This document shows, piece by piece, positions 15,478 to 23,473 of a stretch of DNA of 64,000 nt. A program made the translations under genes and the position numbers. Within the stretch, counting starts at the first letter, position 1. Each line of letters opens with the position of its first letter. Location of the stretch: assembly GCF_003667525.1 (NCBI RefSeq), contig NZ_RCUW01000001.1, forward strand, positions 1 through 64,000, in the 5' to 3' direction. Below the pieces are notes generated by a model, which was not told the origin of the DNA, did not search any database, and worked only from the letters and a program-made list of their open reading frames with translations. This stretch comes from Mycetocola_B reblochoni (GTDB lineage: Bacteria > Actinomycetota > Actinomycetes > Actinomycetales > Microbacteriaceae).

Positions 15478-16903
15478 CGTCCGTCACCTCAGCGGCAGGC
15501 TCATCGGCAACAGCGGCCGGCGCCAAGGGTTCCGCAGCCGCTAGAACGCGGTCGAGGATGCCCGAAGCGTTCGCCCGAGTCAGCTCCGTCAGAATCTCAT
15601 CAATCTCGCCCTGCGACAGCCCCAGGCGGCGCATCATCACCGACGTCTGAGCAAGCTCAGGCATCGCCGCGACCGCCTTCACAACGAAATCAGACGCAGC
15701 CTGCGGAGACACCCAACGAGCCGGCGTCCAATTCACATTCGCACGCCACGAATCAGTCGGCACCTGATCCGTACCATCGCGCAACATCACAACGTTCTGC
15801 TGCAACCGCAACAACGCCGGACGGAAAACCCGCCACTGATACTCAGCATCCTCCGCAAGTTGAGCCTCAGCAGCCTGCATCGCCTCAGCCGAAGCAGGAG
15901 AATCAGTGAACAACCCAACAGCAGACATCGGCAACGAAGTCTCAGCACAGAAGTTCTGCGCCAACTGTCGATACATCGACAGATGTGGCTCCATGCTCAT
16001 CTGCTGGAACTGCCCAACCTGCGGAAGGTCGCCCTCCTCGTTCGCGGACAAAGCCAACACGCGCCCCGTGATCGCTGTCCACCGCGTTTCATCCTTGAAC
16101 GCATCTTCATGCGCGCCCAACACATGCCGCTGCGGAGACGCGAAGAACTCCGCACCAGTTTCCGCGCGCATCAACGTCCGAATGGCCGCATCCGTCAGAT
16201 ACCGGACCTCGCGCGTAATCCGAGACCGCCCAAACGGCCGAGACAACTGCGGATCATGCGGCAAAACCTCAACCAAAGTCCGCCCAGTCGGGTTCGGAAG
16301 CCGCTCAACCTTCCACACACCCCAAGACCGCTCAAGACGAATGGTGCTACCGCGCAAATACAGCACAGCAGACGTCGGAACGCCGTAATCGTCAGCGTCC
16401 GTAATCGTCAGCGCTGCCTCAACCTCACGGCGCCGCTTATCCCACAGGGCAGAAGACCACTCAGCGTCCCTGGCCTGGATAACAACATCCGGCTCCCCAG
16501 AATCGCCCGCGGTCGACGTTAGAAGCGAGAACGAATGCTTGTACGTCGACGACAGCGCCTGCAGGAACTCCACATCGAACGAGTTCTCCGCCAGCGTCTC
16601 GCCCACATCAAACGGGTCCAGATCGCCTGCCAACGAAAAGCCCTCGAACTGGTGCTTACGCACCAACGCGCGCACAGCCTTCGCAGGCCACCCCAAAGCC
16701 GCCCGAACCGAAGCCATCTGCGGCGGAACCGAAATACCGAGATCCCTGAACGGCCTGTGAGCGTCGAAGTACACGCCGAGCAGCGCGTTCTTCTGCCGCT
16801 TCGAAGCCCACCGCTCGAGCAGCCTCCCCAGCGTCGCAGCCTCATCCTCAGAAAGCCCAACCGCACGAACGGGCAGCAACCCCTCAACCGCAACACCAGT
16901 CAC
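15461..16903 (-). CDS. Portal protein
   Basis: This 480-residue protein starts at a GTG overlapping the terminase stop (GTGA). It carries portal features: an N-terminal helix, MASVRAALGWPAKAVRALVRKHQFEGF, a central GRSRITREVRYLTDAAIRTL crown/stem region, and SLPMSAVGLFTDSPASAEAMQAAEAQL. The last is the conserved actinophage portal motif. The C-terminus is Ala-rich. It forms the dodecameric DNA channel. It lies between terminase and MuF genes, as expected. Confidence 0.9.
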   Translation of the reverse strand: MTGVAVEGLLPVRAVGLSEDEAATLGRLLERWASKRQKNALLGVYFDAHRPFRDLGISVPPQMASVRAALGWPAKAVRALVRKHQFEGFSLAGDLDPFDVGETLAENSFDVEFLQALSSTYKHSFSLLTSTAGDSGEPDVVIQARDAEWSSALWDKRRREVEAALTITDADDYGVPTSAVLYLRGSTIRLERSWGVWKVERLPNPTGRTLVEVLPHDPQLSRPFGRSRITREVRYLTDAAIRTLMRAETGAEFFASPQRHVLGAHEDAFKDETRWTAITGRVLALSANEEGDLPQVGQFQQMSMEPHLSMYRQLAQNFCAETSLPMSAVGLFTDSPASAEAMQAAEAQLAEDAEYQWRVFRPALLRLQQNVVMLRDGTDQVPTDSWRANVNWTPARWVSPQAASDFVVKAVAAMPELAQTSVMMRRLGLSQGEIDEILTELTRANASGILDRVLAAAEPLAPAAVADEPAAEVTDVVAAG

Positions 16904-18369
16904 AGAACCACCGCCCCACCCGAACGCCCCGGATTCCGTTTCGTCGTCTTCGCCCCCCAATGGGCAAGCGTCACCGCATCCAACATCGCCACACTCCCCC
17001 CATCAGGCGCATCCCAACCGAAACCGCCCGATGTACCGATCTTTCGCTTCAACGCCGCGCGAACTTGATCGTCCAGCTCCGGTTGATCCCCATGCGACAA
17101 GAGCCCCATCGTCACCGCCTGCTCGAACATCGAATGCGCCGACAGAATCTGATCCAAAGTCGGCAGCAGAACCAAGCGTTTGTTCCGGACCCCGGCCTCG
17201 CGCAAAGCGTTCACCAGATAACCGACACCTGCTTTGCCATCGATCACGATCTGAGCCGCACGCTGGTGCCGCTCCGACAGCCAATCCACAAGCCACTGAG
17301 TGCCCTCACCCAAATTCGCCTGCCGAATAGCCTCGACATACACCGGGCCATCCACGGGGCGGCGGGCTGCTGCCAACGCCACCCCCGACCCGTCGACCGT
17401 GAATTTCACGCCGAAAACGGTGCGTGCATCAGATACAGGCTGCGACCCCCGAGAATCGTTCCAGGCATCCCAGCTGATAGCCGCGTTGCCAGCGATGCTG
17501 TCCCAGCGCCCCAGCCGCTCGCGGCAGAACCCCTCGCCACTCATGGCCTTGAGCTCGTCCTCCACCGTCGTCATCCGCAACCGGAAACCCAACGCAGGAT
17601 TAGTCAGCGGAGCAAGCTCACGCCAACGCTTCACCGCCTCAGCAACGGTCATTTCGTCCGGTATCGACCACTCATCCCAGGCAAGACGCTTATCGCGCCC
17701 CAGCACCCCCTCAGCGCGCACACGAGCAAACACCTCGCCCGCTGCGTTCTCGCCAGGAGGCGTACCCAGAAACACAATCTGCGGGTCCTGCGACGGAGCT
17801 GCAGCAATCGTCGGCAACAACGCCTCGAGCTGCTCATCGGTGAGCTCCTGCGCTTCGTCGCAGAACAAGTCGTCAACCGTGTACCCACGCCCAGAACCAC
17901 GAGACCGCGCAACGAACTCAACCGAAGCACCATTCAGCAGAACGATCGCTTCTTGCCCGTTCGTCCGGCGCACTTCCTTGACCAGCTCCGCAAGCTCTGG
18001 GTACTTGCGTTCGTTCTCGAAGAACGACGCCAACCGCTGAAACGCCTTACGAGCAGTCTTCACCTCATGCGCGGTATGCAAGATCCGGCGCCCCTGCATG
18101 ACCATCTTGTGCAACTGCACAATCTCGACAGAACCGTTCTTGCCATTCTGCCGAGGCACCGCAACACCACAACGGCCAGCCGCCAACGACCCGTCACGCT
18201 TCCGGCCCATCCAGCCGCGAAGCACATGCTCCTGCCACGGGTCAGGGACCAAGCCATAATTTGCCGCCAACTCCACGGCCTCAACGGCATCCGCAAAATC
18301 CTCCGCGGCCGGGTGCAAACTAACCCGAGGCTGTTGACTTCCTAGCGTCACGTCGCTTCCTGAGCTCAT
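16900..18369 (-). CDS. Terminase large subunit
   Basis: This 489-residue ATPase-nuclease packages DNA. PDPWQ (42-46) is the adenine-binding Q motif. VPRQNGKNGS (71-80) is Walker A. LFCDEAQ (168-174) is Walker B with catalytic Glu. The C-terminal half has the RNase-H-like nuclease elements FGVKFTVDGSGVALAAA, IVIDGKAGVGYL and VAMLDAVTLAHWG. The ATG at 18369 lies within the small-subunit-like gene. The family resembles HK97/phiC31-like cos phages, consistent with an HNH gene nearby. Confidence 0.93.
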   Translation of the reverse strand: MSSGSDVTLGSQQPRVSLHPAAEDFADAVEAVELAANYGLVPDPWQEHVLRGWMGRKRDGSLAAGRCGVAVPRQNGKNGSVEIVQLHKMVMQGRRILHTAHEVKTARKAFQRLASFFENERKYPELAELVKEVRRTNGQEAIVLLNGASVEFVARSRGSGRGYTVDDLFCDEAQELTDEQLEALLPTIAAAPSQDPQIVFLGTPPGENAAGEVFARVRAEGVLGRDKRLAWDEWSIPDEMTVAEAVKRWRELAPLTNPALGFRLRMTTVEDELKAMSGEGFCRERLGRWDSIAGNAAISWDAWNDSRGSQPVSDARTVFGVKFTVDGSGVALAAARRPVDGPVYVEAIRQANLGEGTQWLVDWLSERHQRAAQIVIDGKAGVGYLVNALREAGVRNKRLVLLPTLDQILSAHSMFEQAVTMGLLSHGDQPELDDQVRAALKRKIGTSGGFGWDAPDGGSVAMLDAVTLAHWGAKTTKRNPGRSGGAVVL

Positions 18370-18538
18370 CAAGCGGAGTCCCCCTATCAGCCGGCGCTTC
18401 CGCCTTCTCCAACTCCGCGATCTCCGCAGACAACGCACGCCACTGATTCACCAACGGAGCACGACGCTCCGGGTCGCACACCTCAACCGACTCCCACACA
18501 ATCCGAGCCATCGACTGCAAATCCTCAAGACGAGACAC
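18320..18538 (-). CDS. Probable terminase small subunit
   Basis: This short helical protein has about 72 residues from GTG 18538 (an upstream start at 18574 is possible). It carries RLEDLQSMARIVWESVEVCDP and a basic tail (PLDELRKRRDARKS). It overlaps the large terminase gene, where the small subunit is expected, but it is shorter than usual and no clear DNA-binding fold is visible. A terminase-associated protein of unknown function is the alternative. Confidence 0.5.
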   Translation of the reverse strand: MSRLEDLQSMARIVWESVEVCDPERRAPLVNQWRALSAEIAELEKAEAPADRGTPLDELRKRRDARKSTASG

Positions 18539-18555
18539 GAGAACCACCGCCAAAG

Positions 18556-18585
18556 AAAAAGCCCCGGTGAACAAACGTTTCGGGG
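18556..18585 (-). terminator. First of two terminators ahead of terminase genes
   Basis: CCCCG (18562-18566) pairs with CGGGG (18581-18585) and is followed on the minus strand by CTTTTTCTTT. The stem is short, so strength is uncertain. Confidence 0.5.
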
Positions 18586-18593
18586 ATGCCGGT

Positions 18594-18617
18594 CAAAAAA
18601 ATACCCCACGGGGGTAT
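18594..18617 (-). terminator. Strong intrinsic terminator between HNH and terminase genes
   Basis: A perfect 7-bp stem (ATACCCC / GGGGTAT, 18601-18617) with a 3-nt loop is followed on the minus strand by seven T. It should stop early transcripts before the packaging genes. The 90 bp to its right (18618-18708) are GC-rich with a GCATGC-centred palindrome and would be a reasonable place for the cos site. Confidence 0.8.
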
Positions 18618-18708
18618 CTCGCTATACCGCTGGGTGCGAACGTGGAGGGGGCGGGAGGGGCATGCCCCCCCTATGTGTTGCCGCGTCCCGTGCCCCGCGC
18701 ATGGTGCT

Positions 18709-19014
18709 TCACCATTCGGATGTGTTTTCGGGTCTGACGGTGCGTGTGTTGCGTCGTGGGCGCGGGGTGCGTGATTGCTTTGCGCCGAGCGATTGGTTGC
18801 AGCGCCTACAGATGATGCGCGTGTTGCCGTAGGTGTCTTGTCCGCCTTGTGCGTGCGGGATGATGTGGTCCACCTCAGCACTGTTGGGTTGTTGGCCTTG
18901 CTCCCAGTTGAGGGTGGTGTTGCATTCAGGGCAGGTGGTGAGGTGGCGGTCGGTGTGGCGGCGGCGGGTGGTGATGTTCTTCCACCGGGTGGTGCCTGTG
19001 CGGGAGGTGGCCAT
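18709..19014 (-). CDS. HNH endonuclease
   Basis: This 101-residue protein has CPEC (28-31), VDHIIPHAQGG (48-58, catalytic His50), N64 and CRRC (69-72). This is the zinc-stabilised HNH fold. HNH proteins next to terminase genes are known to be needed for cos cleavage and packaging in HK97-type phages. The N-terminus is Arg/Thr rich (TTRRRHTDRH). Confidence 0.88.
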   Translation of the reverse strand: MATSRTGTTRWKNITTRRRHTDRHLTTCPECNTTLNWEQGQQPNSAEVDHIIPHAQGGQDTYGNTRIICRRCNQSLGAKQSRTPRPRRNTRTVRPENTSEW

Positions 19015-19036
19015 GTCGTTTAGCCACCCCCTGTGG

Positions 19037-19186
19037 TTATGCCAGGATCGCTGTCCAGATGGCTACGAGGCCCCAGGCGATGAGTGAGCCTATGAGTGCG
19101 ATGGTTGCCCAGCCGAGGATGGTGCCCGCTGTTCGTGTGGCTTTGTCGCGTCGGATGATGCGGTTGAACTCGCGGTCGTTGGTCAT
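19037..19186 (-). CDS. Small membrane protein
   Basis: This encodes 49 residues: a basic N-terminus (REFNRIIRRDKATR) and one membrane helix (about 23-47, GTILGWATIALIGSLIAWGL). Its ATG overlaps the stop of the zinc-ribbon gene (ATGA). Function is unknown. Confidence 0.55.
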   Translation of the reverse strand: MTNDREFNRIIRRDKATRTAGTILGWATIALIGSLIAWGLVAIWTAILA

Positions 19187-19293
19187 CGTGTTTTCCCTGT
19201 TTTGACGTCGTTGTTGGTGTTGCATGGGCAGAGCATCATGGCGGCGATTGAGGGCCAGGTTCGGCCGCAGTCGTCGCATGTGTAGGCGCTCAT
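19183..19293 (-). CDS. Small zinc-ribbon protein
   Basis: This encodes 36 residues with two CxxC/CxC-type pairs (YTCDDCGRTW and MLCPCN), a minimal zinc ribbon. It is coupled by overlap to the membrane protein downstream. Such short proteins are common in actinophage late-early regions. No function is assigned. Confidence 0.6.
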   Translation of the reverse strand: MSAYTCDDCGRTWPSIAAMMLCPCNTNNDVKTGKTR

Positions 19294-19304
19294 CGCGGTT
19301 CTCC

Positions 19305-20570
19305 TTAGAGGAATACGGCGTGTGATGTGTGCATGGGGTCGTGGTTGCCGACGAGGTATGCGAGCAGGCCGGAGCGTGCGTGCTGTCCTGTGGTGTCGGT
19401 GAGCCATTTGGAGCCGTCGTCGCAGGATGGTGCTTGGTAGACGAATGCTGATCCCATGTCCCATGCGGCGTAGTGGTGTTTGTGCGCGGTTACCCAGACC
19501 TGTGTGTTGTAGGCGTCACGGTCGTAGCGCACTTGCCCGCCCAGCCATTTCTCGAACGCTTGTGCACCGGAGCCGGGGATTTTGTGGCCGTGGTTGAAGC
19601 CGAGGTTGACGCCGGCTGCTGTGGTGTAGACGTTCATTTGGTCGTGTGGGATGACCCAGTTGATGTTTGGGTAGATGTGGCGGAATTCGCGGCGGAGGCA
19701 TTCTGCGAGGAATGCGCCGCCGGTGTCGGAGTCGCCTGTGATGGCGTCTTTGCTTCCGCCTTGTCTGCCGAACTGGGTGTGGTTGCAGTGCACGGTGACG
19801 AACTGCGCGTCCCTGAAGTTGGGGATGACGGTGTTGAGTGTCCATGCCCAGATGTCGAGGACGGCGTTCATTTGTGCTCTGAGGCCGCCCTTGTGGGTGG
19901 TGTGGGGCTGGTTGGCGTAGTTGCCTGCGATGCCTTCGAAGGGGTCGCCGTTGTTGACGATGACGACTTCGTTGATGCCGTATCCGGCTGCGCGTTGTTC
20001 TTCGATGTGGTCGAGGAACTTGTGGACGCCGTTCTTGATGCGGGCGATCGTTGCGGCGGGGTCGCCTTTGTGGAGTTGCATGTCGGCGAGGTTGAGGACG
20101 GCTGCGACGGGTGTTCCTTCGCGGTGTGCTGTGGTGGGCTGGCGTGCGTTCCAGATGTTCTTGCGGAGTGCGTCCCAGTCGATGAGCTCGGCTGGGACTT
20201 CGTGTCCGTTGGCGGGGCGGACGTTGTTGAGTTTGTTCCAGAATCCGCCGGCGGGGTTGGAGGTCCAGCCCCAGGTGAAGGTGACGTTGTCGGGGTCTTG
20301 TCCGACTGTGCGGATGAAGTCGCGGTAGTCGTTGTAGCCCCAGGGGCGTTCGCTGTAGCGGACGTATGAGGAGGTTCCGTCTGGGTTGTGTGTTTCTGAT
20401 TCGCCTGCGCTGGTTGGCGCGTTCGTTGTGGGTGCCTCGAGTGGGATTCCGCGTTCGTTGCGGATGCGGCGGATGGTTGTTTCGCTGGTGCCGAGTTGGT
20501 GTGCGAGTTCGGTGTTGTTGGTGCCGTTGGTGAGGAGCTGGTTGAGGTCGTGGCGGTCGCGGATGGACAC
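19305..20570 (-). CDS. HTH-metallophosphoesterase fusion
   Basis: This 421-residue protein has an N-terminal helix-turn-helix (residues 1-45; ELAHQLGTSETTIRRIRNERG). A linker to about residue 140 precedes a calcineurin-like metallophosphoesterase core: LADMQLHKGD, NNGDPFEG, TVHCNHTQFG, FNHGHKIPG and VTAHKHHY supply the usual Asp/His/Asn ligands. Such fusions occur in actinophages between the replication and packaging regions, and their substrate is unknown. Nucleic-acid or nucleotide hydrolysis guided by the HTH is a plausible inference. Confidence 0.8.
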   Translation of the reverse strand: MSIRDRHDLNQLLTNGTNNTELAHQLGTSETTIRRIRNERGIPLEAPTTNAPTSAGESETHNPDGTSSYVRYSERPWGYNDYRDFIRTVGQDPDNVTFTWGWTSNPAGGFWNKLNNVRPANGHEVPAELIDWDALRKNIWNARQPTTAHREGTPVAAVLNLADMQLHKGDPAATIARIKNGVHKFLDHIEEQRAAGYGINEVVIVNNGDPFEGIAGNYANQPHTTHKGGLRAQMNAVLDIWAWTLNTVIPNFRDAQFVTVHCNHTQFGRQGGSKDAITGDSDTGGAFLAECLRREFRHIYPNINWVIPHDQMNVYTTAAGVNLGFNHGHKIPGSGAQAFEKWLGGQVRYDRDAYNTQVWVTAHKHHYAAWDMGSAFVYQAPSCDDGSKWLTDTTGQHARSGLLAYLVGNHDPMHTSHAVFL

Positions 20571-20596
20571 GTTGGGGTTGCTCCTTCACTGTGGGG

Positions 20597-20791
20597 CTAG
20601 TCGTAGTAGAGGTGGCCGATTGGGGATCGGGGTTGCGGTTCGCGGCTTTGGCGAAGCTCGTGTTGTTCGTGGGCTCGTCGTCGCCGCCTGAGTTTCCTTG
20701 CCCAGGCGCCGTGCCCTTTGGGGCTGGTCCAGTAGCGGTGAGTCCAGATTCCGGTGTGTTTGAAGGGCTGGTCCTTGTCAGTTCGAGACAT
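20597..20791 (-). CDS. Small basic protein
   Basis: This encodes 64 residues, rich in Arg and Trp (WTHRYWTSPKGHGAWARKLRRRRRA). It lies between tRNA-Trp and the metallophosphoesterase gene. The Arg cluster suggests nucleic-acid contact. No family is recognised. Confidence 0.5.
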   Translation of the reverse strand: MSRTDKDQPFKHTGIWTHRYWTSPKGHGAWARKLRRRRRAHEQHELRQSREPQPRSPIGHLYYD

Positions 20792-20820
20792 GGCGCTCCT
20801 TTGTCCTCAGCCGTGTTTGG

Positions 20821-20893
20821 CATACCCGGCAGGGTTCGAACCTGCGACGCCCGGTTTTGGAGACCGGTGCTCTGCCATCTGAGCTACGGGCAT
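20821..20893 (-). tRNA. Phage tRNA-Trp (CCA)
   Basis: Minus strand, 73 nt. The acceptor stem pairs 20887-20893 with 20822-20828 (one G-U) with discriminator G. The anticodon loop CTCCAAA gives CCA, and the T-arm contains GGTTCGAACC. The CCA tail is not encoded. It is one of two tRNAs between replication and packaging genes. Confidence 0.93.
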
Positions 20894-21073
20894 AGGTGCT
20901 TGCCGTGTGCACGTCTGCACCGAAAGCTCTCCGTTAGGAGTCGGATGCCTTTAGTGACGCCCTTTTCAAAGCCCCATCAATCCCGGAGACGATGGGGAGC
21001 AATTCCCAGAAACCCAGCTGGAACCAGGGCCGAGCGTGCGATTTCTAGTTGCGACTCGATGTGTCGAGTTGCC
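20894..21073. other. Spacer between the two tRNA genes
   Basis: No open frame with a credible start, no T-loop consensus and no terminator was found here. It may simply be part of a shared tRNA precursor. Confidence 0.5.
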
Positions 21074-21148
21074 GTGCGTGGGGTGGGGTTCGAACCCACA
21101 CTTGACGGGTTTTGAGTCCGTTGCCTCTGCCTGTTGGGCTACCTACGC
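21074..21148 (-). tRNA. Phage tRNA with CAA anticodon (predicted Leu), class I shape
   Basis: Minus strand, 75 nt. The acceptor is GCGTAGG / CCCACGC with one A-C mismatch and discriminator A. The T-arm is perfect (GTGGG-TTCGAAC-CCCAC). The anticodon stem ACGGA / CCCGT has an A31-C39 mismatch, and the loop CTCAAAA gives CAA. The variable region is only 5 nt, whereas leucine tRNAs normally have a long arm, so the isotype is uncertain. Confidence 0.75.
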
Positions 21149-21440
21149 TTGTTGGTGCCGGTTTCACCCTCTTATCCGGCCTGTCTGCCCGTCCTCCGTC
21201 GTTGGCTCTGTTTGCAGACTTCCTGTGCGCGTTCTCCCTCGCCAGGTGCGCGTTCCTGGCTTACCGAGCTCCCCAAGCTGCGGTAAGTGTGTTGCGGCCC
21301 CGACCGTTGCGCGTACTTGCTCACCCCAGGGTCTTCCGCACGCTTGCCAGGACGTTTAGGTCTACTGGGCGGTGTGGGCCGTGGTGGGTGGCGTCTGTGC
21401 TGGTTGTTGGTGTCGGTGTGGCCGCAAGTCTTGTTAAATG
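21149..21440. other. Non-coding stretch upstream of tRNA pair
   Basis: No frame here has protein-like character or a ribosome-binding site. It lies between the tRNA genes and a long hairpin and may hold the promoter for the tRNA and packaging transcript, but I see no convincing -35/-10 pair. Confidence 0.4.
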
Positions 21441-21486
21441 CCGAACGCCCCGGAGAAGACTGGTGGGTCTTTTCCAGGGCGTTCGG
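21441..21486 (-). terminator. Long hairpin ending the early operon
   Basis: CCGAACGCCC...GAAGAC (21441-21460) pairs with GTCTTTTCC..GGGCGTTCGG (21467-21486), giving a stem of about 18 bp with small mismatches. On the minus strand it is followed by CATTTAACAAG, the same motif found after the hairpin at 11557. It probably terminates or processes the replication operon transcript. Confidence 0.65.
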
Positions 21487-21523
21487 AACTTGGTACGTCT
21501 AGCGTACCACATGATTCGGACAT

Positions 21524-21694
21524 CTAGGACATTTTGCTTTGGGTGGTTTTCACCTGCTGGATGTCGGGTAGGTAGACGAGGGTGTCGGTGTAGGTTCCGA
21601 GGCGTCTGACTTTGCCGGCGGAGACCCATCTGCGGATTGTGCGTTTGTCTCGTCCTGCGAGTTCGGCGGCTTTGTTCATCGTCACCCAGTTCAT
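21524..21694 (-). CDS. Small helix-turn-helix protein
   Basis: This encodes 56 residues. MNKAAELAGRDKRTIRRWVSAGKVRRL is an excisionase/MerR-like winged helix motif followed by a short wing (TYTDTLVYLPDIQQV). The start overlaps the upstream gene (ATGA). As the last gene of the early operon it could regulate later transcription, which is inference. Confidence 0.65.
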   Translation of the reverse strand: MNWVTMNKAAELAGRDKRTIRRWVSAGKVRRLGTYTDTLVYLPDIQQVKTTQSKMS

Positions 21695-22446
21695 TCGGGC
21701 TCCTGCCTGTTGGCGATTTTGAGTAGCACGAGGTATCCGATGAGGTCGGTTATGACGTCTTCGCCGGCGTTGTTGCCGCGTTTGAGGCGTGAGAGTTTGT
21801 CGTCGATGCGGACCTTGAGCTGTTCTGTTGTGTCCGCGGCGGAGAAGATGCGGACGGGGTTGAGTGCGCTGTCGCCGCATGCCTGGTTCTTGGCGATGAG
21901 CGTGTCGCCGAGGCCGTTCAGGATCGTGCGGACCTGGTCAGCGAAGTCGGTGTCGTGGGGTGGCTGTGATGGCGTCCAGCAGTACATAAACTCGTTGCCG
22001 TCTGCGTACGTGCTGACCTCAATGCCCCGGATTTCCCAGAGCTTTCCACAGCCGTCACATTGCCACACGTCGTCGGTGTTGAGCGGGTCGTTCGCGTTGG
22101 GTACTGGGCATTGGTGAGCAAGCTTGACCTTGCCGGTCGTAGCTTCTTTGCTCGTAGCGTCCCTCCTAATTCTGATGTCGTATCCGCAGTCTTCGAGGAT
22201 GCAGAGATCCTCGCTGGTGACGCGGCGTCTTGCCGCCATCTTGGTGAAGACGGCGACCTCGTGCGCGGTTGCGCCTGAGGCGACGACCATCCGGGCCGCA
22301 TCGAGCTGGTCGGGTGTCGCCGCGAGCGCCCGCAAGGCGGCATCGTGGTCCTGATACGCGGCTTCGCGGGCGATGAAGCGGCGTTGCTCTGGTGTGATGC
22401 CTCGGAAGATCGCGGTTGCGAGGCCGCGGAGGTCTTTCGCCTTCAT
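21691..22446 (-). CDS. Zinc-ribbon protein with nucleotide-modification-associated domain (DUF1599-like)
   Basis: This encodes 251 residues. Residues 1-95 are helical. Residues about 120-150 hold a zinc ribbon (HQCP...WQCDGCGKLWE). Residues about 190-250 (AKNQACGDSALNPVRIF...KLSRLKRGNNAGEDVITDLIGYLVLL) match the Nmad1/DUF1599 pattern. That domain is associated in phages with DNA base modification gene sets. No other modification enzyme is visible except the methyltransferase at 25077, so the role remains open. Confidence 0.6.
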   Translation of the reverse strand: MKAKDLRGLATAIFRGITPEQRRFIAREAAYQDHDAALRALAATPDQLDAARMVVASGATAHEVAVFTKMAARRRVTSEDLCILEDCGYDIRIRRDATSKEATTGKVKLAHQCPVPNANDPLNTDDVWQCDGCGKLWEIRGIEVSTYADGNEFMYCWTPSQPPHDTDFADQVRTILNGLGDTLIAKNQACGDSALNPVRIFSAADTTEQLKVRIDDKLSRLKRGNNAGEDVITDLIGYLVLLKIANRQEPE

Positions 22447-22466
22447 GGTGTTCCTTCCTCCCCCGC

Positions 22467-22727
22467 TTAGAACAGGCCGGGTGTTGTGTCTTGTGGTTGT
22501 GCTGGTGTGAGGTCGAGGGTTGCGAGGGCGTGACGTACGGCGGCTTGTTCGTCGGGTGCGATGCCGACTCGTTTGCCGCATGCCCAGTGCCACCCGTCCT
22601 GCCAGTGCTTGATCGTTCCCATGACGGTCCACGGCACCCGTTCGTGTGGTGCCGGCCCTGCCGGGGTATCGATGAGGGGGCGCACTTTCAGTACGCCCCC
22701 TCGGGTATCAACGAATGCCTGCGACAT
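22467..22727 (-). CDS. Phage protein of unknown function
   Basis: This encodes 86 residues, with WTVMGTIKHWQDGWHWACGKRVGIAPDEQAAVRHALA. The Trp/His/Cys-rich middle and the C-terminal helix give no recognisable family. It belongs to the chain of overlapping or abutting early genes. Confidence 0.55.
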   Translation of the reverse strand: MSQAFVDTRGGVLKVRPLIDTPAGPAPHERVPWTVMGTIKHWQDGWHWACGKRVGIAPDEQAAVRHALATLDLTPAQPQDTTPGLF

Positions 22728-22729
22728 GG

Positions 22730-23473
22730 TCACGACGGCGGCTCCACGGGTTCCCACTCGCCAGCCTTGCGACGACGCACAATGGTGTAACCCCAGTACG
22801 GAGACCCGTCCGCATAGTGGCCGCTCGGCTTATTGGCCCTAGCCTCGGCCTCACTTACCACCCGCAGGCGCAAGTCGCCCTCCTCGTTGAATACCCGTTT
22901 TGCGTACTCCCACTCACTCTCGTCGGGTGCAGCCCAGCCGTTGCCTTGGAGCCAGGCCAGAACGGCGTCCGTGAGTTTCATCCGCAACCCTGAGACATCG
23001 CGCCCCAGCACAACGTGCGGGACTGGATGATTCATGGAGTTGGACACGACGGCCCCGATCACGCGATCCAGGCTCTTTCGCTGGCCCTCGTCGGGTGCCT
23101 GCGCGTCCAGGCGGGCCTTCAACACGTCACGCTGCATCTCGGCCCGCACGGCTCGGCCTCTCTGCTCCATCGCTTCACGGTCCAGCACCTCAAAGATGGA
23201 TGTCTGCCCGTGCCACTTGCACGCGCCCCCGAGCGGGAATGTTGTGTCGTGCGTCTCGCATTGCGCGAAGTCGAACGGCGGCGTATGCGTCATCACACAT
23301 GGGGTTGGCTTGTCTGCATTGGCCTCCGCATCACGCACCCGCCCGATCAGAGCGCGCATTGCATCCGCCGCATCTCCGATTACCTCAGGTGCCGCCGCCT
23401 CAGGGGTCCCCGCCCCGATCTGATTGAGTTCATCCGCCATTGCTTCGAGCTTGTCCAGGTCCAGGTCAGTCAT
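22730..23473 (-). CDS. Phage protein of unknown function with Cys/His cluster
   Basis: This encodes 247 residues, largely helical. A central cluster CETHDTTFPLGGACKWHG may bind metal. The C-terminus carries HYADGSPYWGYTIVRRRKAGEW. The ATG overlaps the upstream stop (ATGA). There is no named domain. Confidence 0.55.
   Translation of the reverse strand: MTDLDLDKLEAMADELNQIGAGTPEAAAPEVIGDAADAMRALIGRVRDAEANADKPTPCVMTHTPPFDFAQCETHDTTFPLGGACKWHGQTSIFEVLDREAMEQRGRAVRAEMQRDVLKARLDAQAPDEGQRKSLDRVIGAVVSNSMNHPVPHVVLGRDVSGLRMKLTDAVLAWLQGNGWAAPDESEWEYAKRVFNEEGDLRLRVVSEAEARANKPSGHYADGSPYWGYTIVRRRKAGEWEPVEPPS

Noticed and set aside
19516..20823. 435-codon leftward frame over the metallophosphoesterase gene
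   Set aside because: Arg/His/Pro/Gln-rich shifted-frame product without domain features; the other frame carries a complete phosphoesterase motif set.
21100..21120. Opal-suppressor tRNA (TCA anticodon) reading
   Set aside because: This would place C at position 33, where U is nearly universal; the loop CTCAAAA with U33 gives CAA.
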